Part shown: piece by piece, positions 1 to 10,800 of the stretch
Numbering within the stretch: the stretch's first letter is position 1
How the letters are laid out: each line of letters opens with the position of its first letter
Source of the DNA: Bombyx mori
Taxonomy: Eukaryota > Arthropoda > Insecta > Lepidoptera > Bombycidae
NCBI RefSeq assembly: GCF_030269925.1
Contig: NC_085114.1
Coordinates: 10,620,001 to 10,684,000, forward strand
DNA length: 64,000 nucleotides
Direction of reading: 5' to 3'
Position numbers and translations under genes: made by a program
Notes under the pieces: model-generated
What the model was told of the DNA's origin: nothing
The model's database searches: none
Seen by the model: the letters and a program-made list of their open reading frames with translations, nothing else

Positions 1-2
1 AC

Positions 3-788
3 TTCATTTGTGGCCCCGTTTGCTTGTAATATTGCTGCTTCAACAGTGCGGGCTAATTCAATACACCTTTCTAGTGTTGCATCACTAGCACTCTTCATCA
101 ATTCAAACTTTATCATTTTTGAGAACACTCCGTCCATTAGTTTCTCTTTGACTTGGTCCTCCATATCTTTGAAGTTACATTTTGCAGCAAGTTTCCTCAG
201 TTCCAAGACGTAATCTTCTACTTTTTCATTCGGTGCCTGGTTCCGCTGTCTGAAATTTGCTCTTTCAATGGCTGATGGTAGTTTTTGATCATATTTTGCT
301 GCTAACTTGAAACAAAGTTGGTCAAATTTTAGTTCCTGTGGTTTTTTTGGTTTGCATAAATAAGAGAGGACTTCATAAACTTTGGGTGCTAATTTAGTGA
401 TTAATAGTGGTACTTTTTTTTCATCGGACACTTCATTAACGATAAAGAAACAGTCTAACTGTTCCTGGAACACTGACCACTTTTCTCCATCAAAGGATTT
501 CAAATTTGATATAAGTGACATGTTGGCTGATAACTGAGCACTATTTTTGTTAGTTTCTTTTAATTTATAGTAATCACTCGTTAATTTACGTAGTTGATCA
601 AGTGTTGCTTCCGATTTATAAGTTACGTTTTCACTCTCAAGAATATTTTGTAGTTGTTGTTTGTTACACTTGTATATAAATGTGCGTTTGCCTTGTTTAA
701 CTAGCGTCACTATATCAGGTTGTTCAAGATCCGAGTTTTCTATGTCGTAATAGTCTAGATCGTCGTTTTTTTCTTCTATTTTCGACAT
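3..788 (-). CDS. LTR-retrotransposon gag-like protein, 5' part, runs off left edge
   Basis: Reading the minus strand from an ATG at 786-788, 262 codons stay open to the window edge with no stop, so only the N-terminal part is visible. The acidic N-terminus is followed by a helical region containing patterns such as FDGEKWSVFQEQLDCFF and VEDYVLELRKLAAKCNF, then a segment ending in DGVFSKM. That spacing (W..F..QL, later E.V..Y...LR.LA..C.F, then L.DGV) is the usual capsid/gag pattern of Ty3/gypsy-type insect retroelements. A probable primer-binding site lies about 255 nt upstream. The unbroken frame suggests a fairly young copy. Protease, reverse transcriptase and integrase would lie left of the window. 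The family assignment is by pattern, not by search. Confidence 0.72.
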   Translation of the reverse strand, partial: MSKIEEKNDDLDYYDIENSDLEQPDIVTLVKQGKRTFIYKCNKQQLQNILESENVTYKSEATLDQLRKLTSDYYKLKETNKNSAQLSANMSLISNLKSFDGEKWSVFQEQLDCFFIVNEVSDEKKVPLLITKLAPKVYEVLSYLCKPKKPQELKFDQLCFKLAAKYDQKLPSAIERANFRQRNQAPNEKVEDYVLELRKLAAKCNFKDMEDQVKEKLMDGVFSKMIKFELMKSASDATLERCIELARTVEAAILQANGATNE

Positions 789-1043
789 GAATTAATAATG
801 TAATTTGATTATTGCTTATCGAAGGTAGATATCCTTGAAGTTAATCACGCGTTAGTTTAACACATTGTATTTGAAATTTGAGGGTACATAGATATTAGGA
901 CTGCCTTTAGATCATGGCGGCTCAATATCGTTCACAACTAAGTTCACACTGAAGCCTTGTTGAAATTTTTATTTATTAAAATGCTATAATGATTTAGTGT
1001 ATGACCTTGATTTATTAATTTGTACTTGCTTTTCTCGGTTAGA

Positions 1044-1056
1044 ATCCTCGTCGCCA
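1044..1056 (-). promoter_or_regulatory. probable tRNA-Ser primer-binding site of the LTR element
   Basis: On the minus strand this reads TGGCGACGAGGAT, a 13-nt match to the complement of the 3' end of eukaryotic tRNA-Ser(GCT) plus CCA. It lies upstream of the gag ATG in the expected order. The 5' LTR should lie at higher coordinates just beyond it, but I could not fix the LTR limits by eye. Confidence 0.5.
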
Positions 1057-1418
1057 CTTTTATATATGGATTAAAACACTTAATTAACTAATAAGTATTA
1101 TTTAATATAGTATTATTTAGTATAATTTAATAACACTTAACCGAACACTGTTAGGAAAAGACAAGACGGAAGTTGAGTTAAGAGCGAGATAGCTACATTT
1201 TAGAATTACAGGTATCGAATGCGTTTATGAATTGGTTTGATATCTCACAGTTCGTACTAATCATGTTTGGACATGACATAGGTATAATGTGTTATGACGA
1301 AATCGCACTATTTAAAGTTGCATTTAAAACATTTGATATCATTTATCACGACACAGTAAACGTAAACATAATGCAAAATATTTTCACTAACCAAACTAAC
1401 ATAACATTTTTTTTATTG

Positions 1419-1655
1419 CGTAGATGGGTGGACGAGCTCACAGCCCGCCTGATATTAAGTGGTTACTGGAGTCCATAGACATCTACAATGTAAACGCCGC
1501 CACCCACCTCGAGATATCAGTTCTAAAGTCTCATAATAGTTACAACGGCTGTCCCACCCTTCAAAACCGAAACGCATTGCTGCTTCACGGCAGAAATAGC
1601 AGGGTGGTGATACCGTACCCGTGCGGACTCACAAGAGGTCCTCCCACCAGTAGTA
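1419..1655 (-). repeat. Bm1-type SINE, 3' body, minus orientation
   Basis: The segment carries the recurring Bm1 body in reverse, from GGGTGGACGAGCTCACAGCC to the CACAAGAGGTCC block. The tRNA-like head is missing, so this is a 5'-truncated copy. The two short plus-strand open frames over it are chance readings of the SINE. Confidence 0.8.
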
Positions 1656-1680
1656 TAAACATAAGTCTAAAGTAAATGAG

Positions 1681-2473
1681 AAATAAACCAAAAAAAAAAG
1701 TCAATAACTATGTTAATATTTAATTTTCTTCGCCATCTGCCGATCCGTTTCGGTGTCCTATAAACGATTCATTTCAATTCATTTCTGCTAATTCGGTTGC
1801 AAAATAAACGCGGGGCCATTTCAGAAGTCTAAATGCAAAACGAGGGCAGTGCACTTAATTTACGCACACACTTGTACGTATCGCACGTACCGTTAATCAG
1901 AAGGCGGTCGTTGGTTGACACTATGTACTCGCGTGACAAACACAAACAAAATGTACCCGGTAAAGTTTGTTTGTTTTAATAATTATTATAAAGCGAACGA
2001 AAATAAATCATAACATTTGAAGCGGAGTGTCGAAATTACCTTGATTTACGAATCTTGATTTGGACTTTCTCCCCTTTTCTCATTTTTTTCTATAAAATTC
2101 TGCTCACTGGGGGCTTAAACAATATATTTTTAAAACTCATCAATATCGTCGTGCACCTCAATAGAATTGCCTCCAATTGCTTTAAAAGATCATCGTATCA
2201 TATTTTGCTTAACAGTTTTAGTGCCATTGATTTTTTCTCATATCTACTTAGAAATGCCAAATAAATCCTTTGTTTTTGAAGTCATATGTATTATAGAATA
2301 AAATAAAACAAGCTTAACAATAGCAAAACGAACTAAAATTAATTTCATTATTTTTTAAATCGTTGATACTGGTTATGTCATAGCATAGTTATCAGTTCTT
2401 GATGCGTGTGCAAATTTTCAAGTTAATAGGACATCTTGAAGTTGTTGAAAATGACATTCAAAAATTCCTTTTC
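1681..2473. other. intergenic stretch, no gene seen
   Basis: AT-rich sequence without a convincing coding frame, splice-linked exon or repeat family I recognise. The 69-codon open frame at 2055-2264 has low-complexity hydrophobic composition and no support. Confidence 0.5.
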
Positions 2474-2642
2474 GGTTTGAAGGGTGGGGCAGCCGTTGTA
2501 TCTATACTTGAGACCTTAAAACTTATATCTCAAGGTGGGTGGCGCATTTACGTTGTAGATGTCTATGGGCTTCAGTAACCACTTAACACCAGGTGGGCTG
2601 TGAGCTCGTCCACCCATCTAAGCAATAAATAAATAAATAAAA
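2474..2642 (+). repeat. Bm1-type SINE, 3' part
   Basis: Starts at CGGTTTGAAGGGTGGGGCAG and ends with the Bm1 terminus CACCCATCTAAGCAATAAAT followed by a TAAA-rich tail. It is 5'-truncated. Confidence 0.8.
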
Positions 2643-2984
2643 CGTACATAAATACACGCTTACCTATCAAACTAATAACAGCGTATTCAAAACTCAGCAA
2701 GTCCGTGGTAATTGTGACGAACATGTTATAATGTAAAAATGAATACATATTGATTGGTAATGACTGTTTAAACCTGTACCAATCAGTACTAGCATTCTAC
2801 TTATATCTGCCGCAAAGCAGTTATGTGTTCCCGTATGAAGAATTGAGAGAGCCTTTATACAATTACAATTTACCTCTGAGACTTCGGTTTCATGTCACAA
2901 GGTACGTGCCGGTATTCGCGTTTTGATGTCTAAGAGTGAAAACATCAGGTGAGCCATCAGCTCGTCGTTTTAACCGTATTCAGC

Positions 2985-3057
2985 GACCTGGCTCTGCCCC
3001 TTGGCATTGCTGAAGTCCATGAGCCGCATGCTCGTCTGCCTATAAGGGCAATAAAAA
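2985..3057 (+). repeat. LINE 3'-tail fragment
   Basis: Contains the TGGCTCTGCCCCTTGGCATT and GCTCGTCTGCCTATAAGGGC blocks followed by AATAAAAAG. These match the tail at about 17635-17745 in this window, so this is the end of the same jockey-like LINE family, heavily 5'-truncated. Confidence 0.6.
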
Positions 3058-3138
3058 GAAAAACACATTTCTGCGGACTAGAAAACGTATGTATCTAAAT
3101 AATAGAATAAATAAAAGTACATCTATACAAAATAAATC

Positions 3139-3144
3139 TTTATT
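3139..3144 (-). terminator. poly(A) signal of the windpipe-like gene
   Basis: AATAAA on the minus strand about 460 nt past the stop codon at 3604, in an AT-rich 3' UTR with no other gene between. Other AATAAA-like hexamers lie nearby, so the exact site used is uncertain. Confidence 0.4.
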
Positions 3145-3603
3145 ACGGGATAGCACCTTATTAATGTCAAAATAAAAAAGATTACAATCTAAAGTATCTA
3201 CTAAAGATTACAATATAGAAAATAATATATCTATATACATTATAGCTTGATAAATATTGAATTTAAACTGTAAATTCAAAACCTTAAACTAAAGCGTCTT
3301 AACTTATATTTTCGATTATAATTATCTTTCTGTTTACCTGACACGCGTGTTTTTTGTATTTTTTATTATAGAATAAAGTATATTGTATCTGTTCATACAT
3401 ACTTTAAATGGAAAGTATTCACAAATAAATAAACTGAAAACACTCAGATCGAAATTACACACTACAAATTGACTTTAACCACATTAACGGCACCTGGAAC
3501 CAATTCATTAAGAGCAAGTTGTCCGCTTAAGTTTCTATTTTATGAAATTAAATACCTTTACTGCGGTACAAATACCTACACGGAACATTCTTAAAAGCAA
3601 TGT

Positions 3604-6160
3604 TTAAACAGGTGACTTTTCTTGCAGAGGCACTTCTTCTGGAGTGGTCCCATTAGCAGTTGTAGCTGAACGTTCATTTGCTGCTCTTGGTGATGAACTG
3701 AATCTGTTTCTGATGGAACTCCAATTCTTTTTGATTGTAATGCCTGCTACTATTACCACCATACCGGCTATCATCATCCCAATGATTGATTTATCTACTC
3801 CTCCAGACTTAGTTTCCGCAGTAGTTGCTCCTACGGCTACCTTAACATCCGTATCCTTCTCTTTATTAGACTCTACAGTCGAAGTTGTTTGACCTGTTGC
3901 AATAGGTGCACTGTTAATAGCCGTTCTCAATGACACCTGACTATTTTGTAAAGGCTCTGTGTTCTTTTGTGTTTCTGTTTGCTTAGTGTCTGCTTGTGCA
4001 GTTTTAGCTACCTCAGGCTTGATTGCAGAATGAGATTCGTCTGCATATATTGATGTAAGAGCAATAGTGCCAGGTGAAATAGCGTCTAGCCAACCTTCGC
4101 CTTCCAATGGTCGTCGTGCATCTGGGCATTCAAATAAATGTTCTTTGCATGATTCTGTGCAGACGCTTTCTAAGGTGCCTTTAAAAGAGTTACATAATTC
4201 TTCATTTAAAGATGACGCAGCAGAGGGTAAAGTCAACTTACGAAGGCCTTTAAAATTCGAGAACAAATCTGTAGTGAGAGCCTGAAACGCAAAACAATTT
4301 ATTTAAATCATTTTGTTTGATCGTCTTGTGGTTATTGATGGTTAGTTTTGTTTACGGTACGAAGGTGAATCGTTTCGATTCCCTGACGGAATCAGCTTAT
4401 TTGTTATGGGTGTGGTGAAAAAGTACACCCAGACTCCAAAAGTCCGGCTGTACTCGTCCTATTTTTCTGCAACCCATAACACAGAATTTTCTATTGCAAT
4501 AGATGGGTAAACGACGCTTAGTAGTTTGAGACATTAGCATAACATATGTTATTTTTAATTAAATGCAATGTAATTTATATTTTATTTGCTAATTATTTTT
4601 AACCACTGAAACATTTAGCTATTATCGCAAAAAGGAAGATGACAATTTAGAAAAAGTTGTAGAATTACAATGTTTAAATGAAATTTGTTCATTATGATAT
4701 ATTCTACTTAGAATTTCCATTTGTCATGCAAAGAAAAAAACAAATACTCACTGTCCTGATATCATTGCCGCCTAAATCCAGCTCTTCCAATTTTGTTAGT
4801 GAAAATCCGTTTTTCAAATCTTGTGGGTATTCAATTAATCTGTTATTTCCTAGTTTTAAGACCGTTAAACCAGGCAGCTCGCTGACTGACTGAAACGTGT
4901 TATAAATGATCTGTTTAAACAGCCTTCAAAACAAGTTCGAGTATATTTTAAAATTTCGATATATTATAACAACGGATGTTTTCGGAGAATTATTAACATT
5001 TTCAACATTTTACCTTTTTACCAACTTCGTAATTCCTAACTTAGTTTGATGTTAGGGCGCATTGCAAGCTCGCAATGCTGGCTTAATAAGTAATATTATT
5101 ATGTTTTAAAGCCAAGAAGAAAGTTCTAAAATATACCTATGAAACGAAGTAAAAATAAATAAACACTTACGCCTAAATCCAAGCCCATGATAGAGTTTTT
5201 ATTAGCATTTAAAACTTTCAAATTTTTGAGGGAAGCTACATCCTTCGGTATCCCAGTCAGTTTGTTGTTTTGTAAGTTTAGTATTGTAGTTCGTACATCT
5301 AAAGGAGTTGGGAATTCAGTGAGCCCATATCCTGAACAGTCTACTACGAAATTGCTCGAATCACCCTCAGTGTGGCACACGCACGGTTTTGGGCATGTTG
5401 AATCACCGGACTGTGTCGCAGTTCCTTCGGCATTAGCTGTCAACTGAACATCTTCGAGTAATGGAGCAGAAGATAGGGTAGTAACTTCTATTGGTTCTTC
5501 GATAGGACCTCCACCGCTGCCATCTAGAATACTTCCGTCTAATTCGGAATTAGTTTCAGGTGGAAATTGATTATCTGTTTCAACTGGAATAGGCGTTTCG
5601 TCGGATTTTATCCCAGCTTCACAACTGAAAAAAAAAAAAAGAAATTACTTACAAATATGTAGTAGCATGTGACTTATCGAACATATCTGTAGGTTTATCA
5701 TGACGTGACGCAAAATTGCTACAAATAAGTAACAGATAATATTCATGATAAGTACTAGAAGGGCGCGACGGAGACGAACATATTAAAAATTTTAAATAAG
5801 TGAAATCAGCTATTTGAATGATCATTTCCGAAAATAAATAATTTTAGCACATATCAATACAAATACTCAGAACAACAAAGAACGTTTAATATTCTATGCA
5901 CAATTTAAATGTAACAATGTTTTCACTAATTATATAACTCCAGACACTTATTGTGCTTGAGAGAAGCCTTGACACATAAAGATTCAAATGTACCAAAATG
6001 ATACGAAGGTTCAGATAAACCAAAGTACAATACAATTTTACGAAAATTATTCACGATATGTAAACCGGAACGTGCATGAAATCAAATCACGAAATGAATT
6101 AAAAAATACTTACGTGACTAGTGTGATCAGCAACAACAGGCAGAGGTGTTTGAGCGTCAT
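3604..6160 (-). CDS. wdp: windpipe-like leucine-rich-repeat transmembrane protein
   Basis: Four coding exons on the minus strand, 6160-6114, 5624-5171, 4889-4752 and 4281-3604, join in phase to 438 residues. It begins with a signal peptide (MTLKHLCLLLLITLVT). An acidic stretch follows with a Ser-Gly site in the setting LDGSGGGP (about residues 49-56), then a cysteine-rich LRR N-cap (CPKPCVCH), about four LRRs (for example TTILNLQNNKLTGIP and LEELDLGGNDI) and a C-cap with three or four cysteines. A Thr/Lys-rich stalk, one membrane span (about 377-396, SIIGMMIAGMVVIVAGITI) and a 42-residue cytoplasmic tail complete it. This order matches Drosophila Windpipe, a chondroitin-sulfate proteoglycan reported to modulate Hedgehog and JAK/STAT signalling, though the silkworm protein is shorter. 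The fold and topology are clear. Orthology to windpipe is inferred from architecture and could be another LRR membrane protein. Confidence 0.78.
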
Positions 6161-6763
6161 GGTCACTCACTAACGCGATCACTGATGCGACCTGCCGATT
6201 GAGTTCAGGAGTTGTTGTGTTACCTGTTCCCGCGCGAGTACCAACGTAGCGTACAGCGCATAACTCACTGACACTTATAACTATTATCACTCAATGATAA
6301 GATTACCTACGGCATGGTAAGCTTATCGCGAATCAAACCCGATAACTACATTCTGCAGAAATGGGAAAATGTTGGGCAGTTGATTTTCAGTGGCGCTCAC
6401 TACTAAAATCGATTAAACTAACATACACGTGTCTTTGAACTTGTTACACGGTTGCAAAAGTCTTTAACTACAAAATAGAGAAACACATTATGTCTTTCTG
6501 ATACTACCGAATCGTATCAAACGTCCGTGATCAAACAAAGTAACGGTGTTTTATTTGACACGATATTATGCTTAGTAATATTTTACGCTTGAAGTTTGAC
6601 ACAACAGATGTAAATACAATAAAAGAACTTAATCATCAAAGTGACGTCGATAACTTAGAATTTATTGTATCAAATTAAAATTTCTTAGAGTCCTAACTAA
6701 GCTCTATTTGATATCATTACTTATCACAGACGTCACTGAAACGCGATTAATTTTATACTGTAA

Positions 6764-7155
6764 CTAGCTTTTGCCTGCGAGTCCATCCCCGTGTAATAGT
6801 TACTTTGGCATAGCGCTAAATTTTACCCCCACTTCATTTACGTAGAAAGTGAAAATATTTTTGAATTATAGAATGTTAAGGAGCTATTTAAAACCCTATT
6901 TTGAAACATTATTTATTGGTGCTCCACTTGTATTGGCCTTACCGTGATGTTATATGGCCTATAGCCTAAAAAAATGAGCTATCTAACACTGAAAGAATTT
7001 TTCAAATCGGATCAGTAGTTCCTGAGATTAGTGCGTTCAAACAAACAAACTCTTCAGCTTTATAATATTAGTATTAGTACATCTATACTAATATAATATT
7101 AGTATTAGTATATCTATACTAATATTATAAAAATCTTCAGCTTTATAATATTAGT
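6764..7155. repeat. non-LTR/SINE-type repeat tail, partly duplicated
   Basis: Carries the widespread lepidopteran tail that includes TTTTTCAAATCGGATCAGTA, GCGTTCAAACAAACAAACTC and TTCAGCTTTATAATATTAGT. The last block occurs twice, separated by an inverted ATAATATTAGTATTAGTA region. No coding frame remains. I have not fixed the family (RTE-like LINE or derived SINE). Confidence 0.5.
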
Positions 7156-7242
7156 AAAGATATACTCAGTAGAACGTATGACGTAGGAGGAGGTAGAACG
7201 GACTGCTCAAGATCGATGCAAATGGATGAATTTGATTCAAGC

Positions 7243-7560
7243 CCTTTTTTTTTACCTAAGCTGGTAGCCTAGAGAGGCTATTCCAGCGGAACCTTAACTA
7301 GTAGGTGAGCTCATGGGGCTCAAACCTGACGACGTTGCTAACACGAACCCTAGCAAGAGCCGTGCTTCGCAGAATCTCCCGCCGGATCGGAAACGCGACC
7401 CACTGAGAAGATCCGGCGAGAAACTCAGTGGGCTGTGTCTGAGAGTTAATTTACTCGTCGAGCCCTTCGTCGCAAGCGACGGGTTCGACGAGAACGGTGA
7501 CTGGTGCTTGAAGTACCTAGAAGCACCGTTAGTAGATCGGGAGGATCCGAGATGACGTGT
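7243..7560 (-). repeat. interspersed repeat family B, nearly full copy
   Basis: Contains the family-B core, in reverse, around GAAACTCAGTGGGCTGTGTC and the hairpin CCACTGAGAAGATCCGGCGA. It is bounded by a T-run and CCTAAGCTGGTAGCC at the left and by the AGCACCGTTAGTAGATCGGG end at the right. The same unit recurs at least nine more times in this window. The open frames over it are SINE-derived. Confidence 0.75.
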
Positions 7561-7884
7561 TTTGGGCGACGTCGACTGCTTTCTGCTTCTGCATTCTTTC
7601 TGCAGGATCGGAAATGACTACAACACAATGTTCAGCAACGAATACGATCGTTGTCACACATTAAATTAAATTTCTACAGAAATACGAATTCGGGAAGACG
7701 ATGTTATCTACAACAAATGTCTAGTTTTATCTATTCACCAAACAATTAATGACAAAATAATGATTTTACACAACAAGTTTACGTAATCAACACTGTGTGT
7801 AATTATCTAATTCACATTATCGTTAACAGTTGTAAGTTCCGTCCTGCGACAGATTATTAAATCTAGATGATAATTTTGTTTTAG

Positions 7885-10800
7885 TACTGCAATGGAGGCG
7901 ACCTAGCGGATTATCTTCAAACGAACCGGCTGCTCAGCGAGACCACGATCCAGTTGTTCTTAGCGCAGCTTGCAGAAGCGATGAGCGCCATCCACGCGAA
8001 GGGCATCGTCCACCGTGACTTGAAGCCGCAAAACATACTCCTCACTCATTCTATCCTACCGCCTCGTACTCCACACCCATCAGATATAACACTCAAAATT
8101 GGTAAGCAAATCACACTTTCTACTGCTCAAACAACCGTCCAATTTTGGCGTCGTTGGAAGCGTAAAAGACCGAATTCGACTAATGCATACTTTAAACTAA
8201 CATCTCGTTGATGCTTTTAAAATGTAAATGTTCCTCAATTTATGGGTACATGGCAACAATCAAAATTAGGATCTAGAATATCTTATAAGTAAAAATTAAC
8301 ATACAAATTATACTAATAAACAATAACATATCTACATACAGCTCACTAAAAAAAAGTATTTTTCTTTTGAAGAGCTCACGGAATCGGGCGGCGGTATTCT
8401 GTCCAAAAAAAAAGGATAAAATATATATTTGATATAAATCGAAACCACCCAGGGACATACAATATTGATAAATAAACATACAGAAAAATATTTATATAAA
8501 AATATTAATTTGCATAGTAATATTTATATAGTTCTGCATTATTTTATCGACAGATAGTAAAGGTTTTCCATATTATTTGTTAAATTTATTCTTATAAAAC
8601 ACAAATAAATTTTAAAACTTAGTAATTTTATGATGAAGTTTGTTGACTGTAAGGGAGTTCGGTGTTATCATATCCGGTAAAACATTCGAAAATATCGGTG
8701 TTATCTTCGCAAATCTGACTCATTTCAGTTACGACATTATTTATGACCTAGACTAGATCTCGCGCTATCAACATTATCAGAATTAAGATACTGGTAATAC
8801 TTGAAATTTGTGCAGATAAAGGAAAATGAATACCTCGTTTTCTTTGAATATTAAATACAAACATAAACAAAAAATAATATATGCAAGTTGATTTGTTCGC
8901 GCTCAATGAGGATATTTTTTATTGGCGTCGATGGGCAGACTAGTTCTCGGCCTACTTAGAATTAAAAGGTGAAATTAATTTGTAACCTACATACAGCTTA
9001 TACTTATGTCTTGATTCTGACTCTAATATTCTGCTGATTCATATAACGTGATAAAAAAAAATCATCATAATAGTATTCACTATTATATCCACATTTAACT
9101 TAATAATAGAATAATTTATTTACTTTTATACAATACGTAACATTGATTGTGATTTGTTTGTAAATCAATACAGCTGACTTCGGATTCGCAAGGTTCCTGG
9201 AAGAAGGAAATATGGCCGTTACGCTCTGCGGCTCCCCAATGTACATGGTAAATAACTCGTTCAGCTTAATACGATAGTTAATAGTCGTACCGTAACATTT
9301 TATCTTCAAGTAAATGCTAGTTACGTTTGAACAAGGTTACGACGTGCCTCGATTCAATATCGGTTTTGTGCTGTAAAATTATTTAAAGAAATCTACATTT
9401 TAATTTTCAGGCTCCAGAAGTCATAATGTCCCTGAAATACGACGCCAAAGCAGACCTGTGGAGCCTCGGCACAATAGTCTACCAGTGCCTTACCGGGAAG
9501 GCTCCCTTCCAAGCCACCACGCCACACGAACTGAAAGCTTTCTATGAAAATAGCGTCGATCTTCAGCCCAAGTAAATGTTTCTAAGTATAATTAAAAAAA
9601 CTCACTACGTAACGTTTCCGTTATCTATTTGTGGTATACTAAAATTATTTCGGCCAATGATTTATTTTAATTAAGCTTCCCTAATAAATCTTTTAAAATC
9701 TTAAATTTAAGAAAACTAGTTCGTTATTAGGTTTTACATAAATTTTAGTAAACAAAAGATTTTCATCAAACTATGTTTTATGATTAGGAAAAATTTCCGT
9801 TAAAATCGAAAGATCAGCCCTTTTTAAAACATACACACCAAACAAGCGACTGATGGGTTTAAAAAGAAATGTAAATAATAATACTCCCCTATAAGGGAAT
9901 CGTTTTCTAAAATGAAACTGATGGTAGAACTTTTGACTTAAATTCTTACAAATAAACACCGTAATTCCTGTTTCAACATTGCTAAAGTTGCACCGCTTCC
10001 ATCGCATTATTTTACTTAAATTGCATTCCGTCTATCTTATTGACCCAGTAATGAACACAATATATTTTGCGTCAAAATTATAAACACTTTAAAAAGTTTT
10101 AAGATAAGTTTCATTTAAACTTTGTTGCTACATTTTTTGTGAGGTCATTCATTTTTTCTCAGTTGAAAGAATAGTTTCAAGGTTTAAATTTTAATCTATT
10201 AGCGTTGTAATATAAGTTACTGTCCTAAATATTGTATAGTTATTATTTAGGAAACTAAATGCCCTTGGAACTTAGATATTATTTTGGAAAATCATTTCAC
10301 TTTTTTTTGAGAATATATATAATTTATAAGTACTCTGTATAATGAATCGCATCATGATGATGTGGAGTGAAGAATAAAAAGTAATTAGTAACTTTATATT
10401 TCATGTATTAGACCTGCAATGTAAAAGTACGTGCTACACGTAGAGATGCTCCCGGAATCCACTGAGTTTCTCGCCGGATCTTCTCAGTGGATCGGGATTC
10501 CGATCTGGTACTGTACTGCTCTTGCTAGGGATAGTGTTAGCAAATTCTCTCAGGTTGAGCCTGTGAGCTCACCTACCCGTCGGCGCGTAGCTGGTATAGT
10601 GCCTTAGGCTACCAGCAAATTGGTAGGGGAAAAAACGCTTCCGGGTCATCAGGTCATTGACCCCATATGTCAATGCATCTTACATTGCGTGCAGTGCAAA
10701 AAACGAATTCATTACAATTTACCCGCTAAGGTTCTTATGATTGCTTTGCTAAATTTAAGCATAAGTATTAACATATGTACACTACATTAGCATTAGATAT

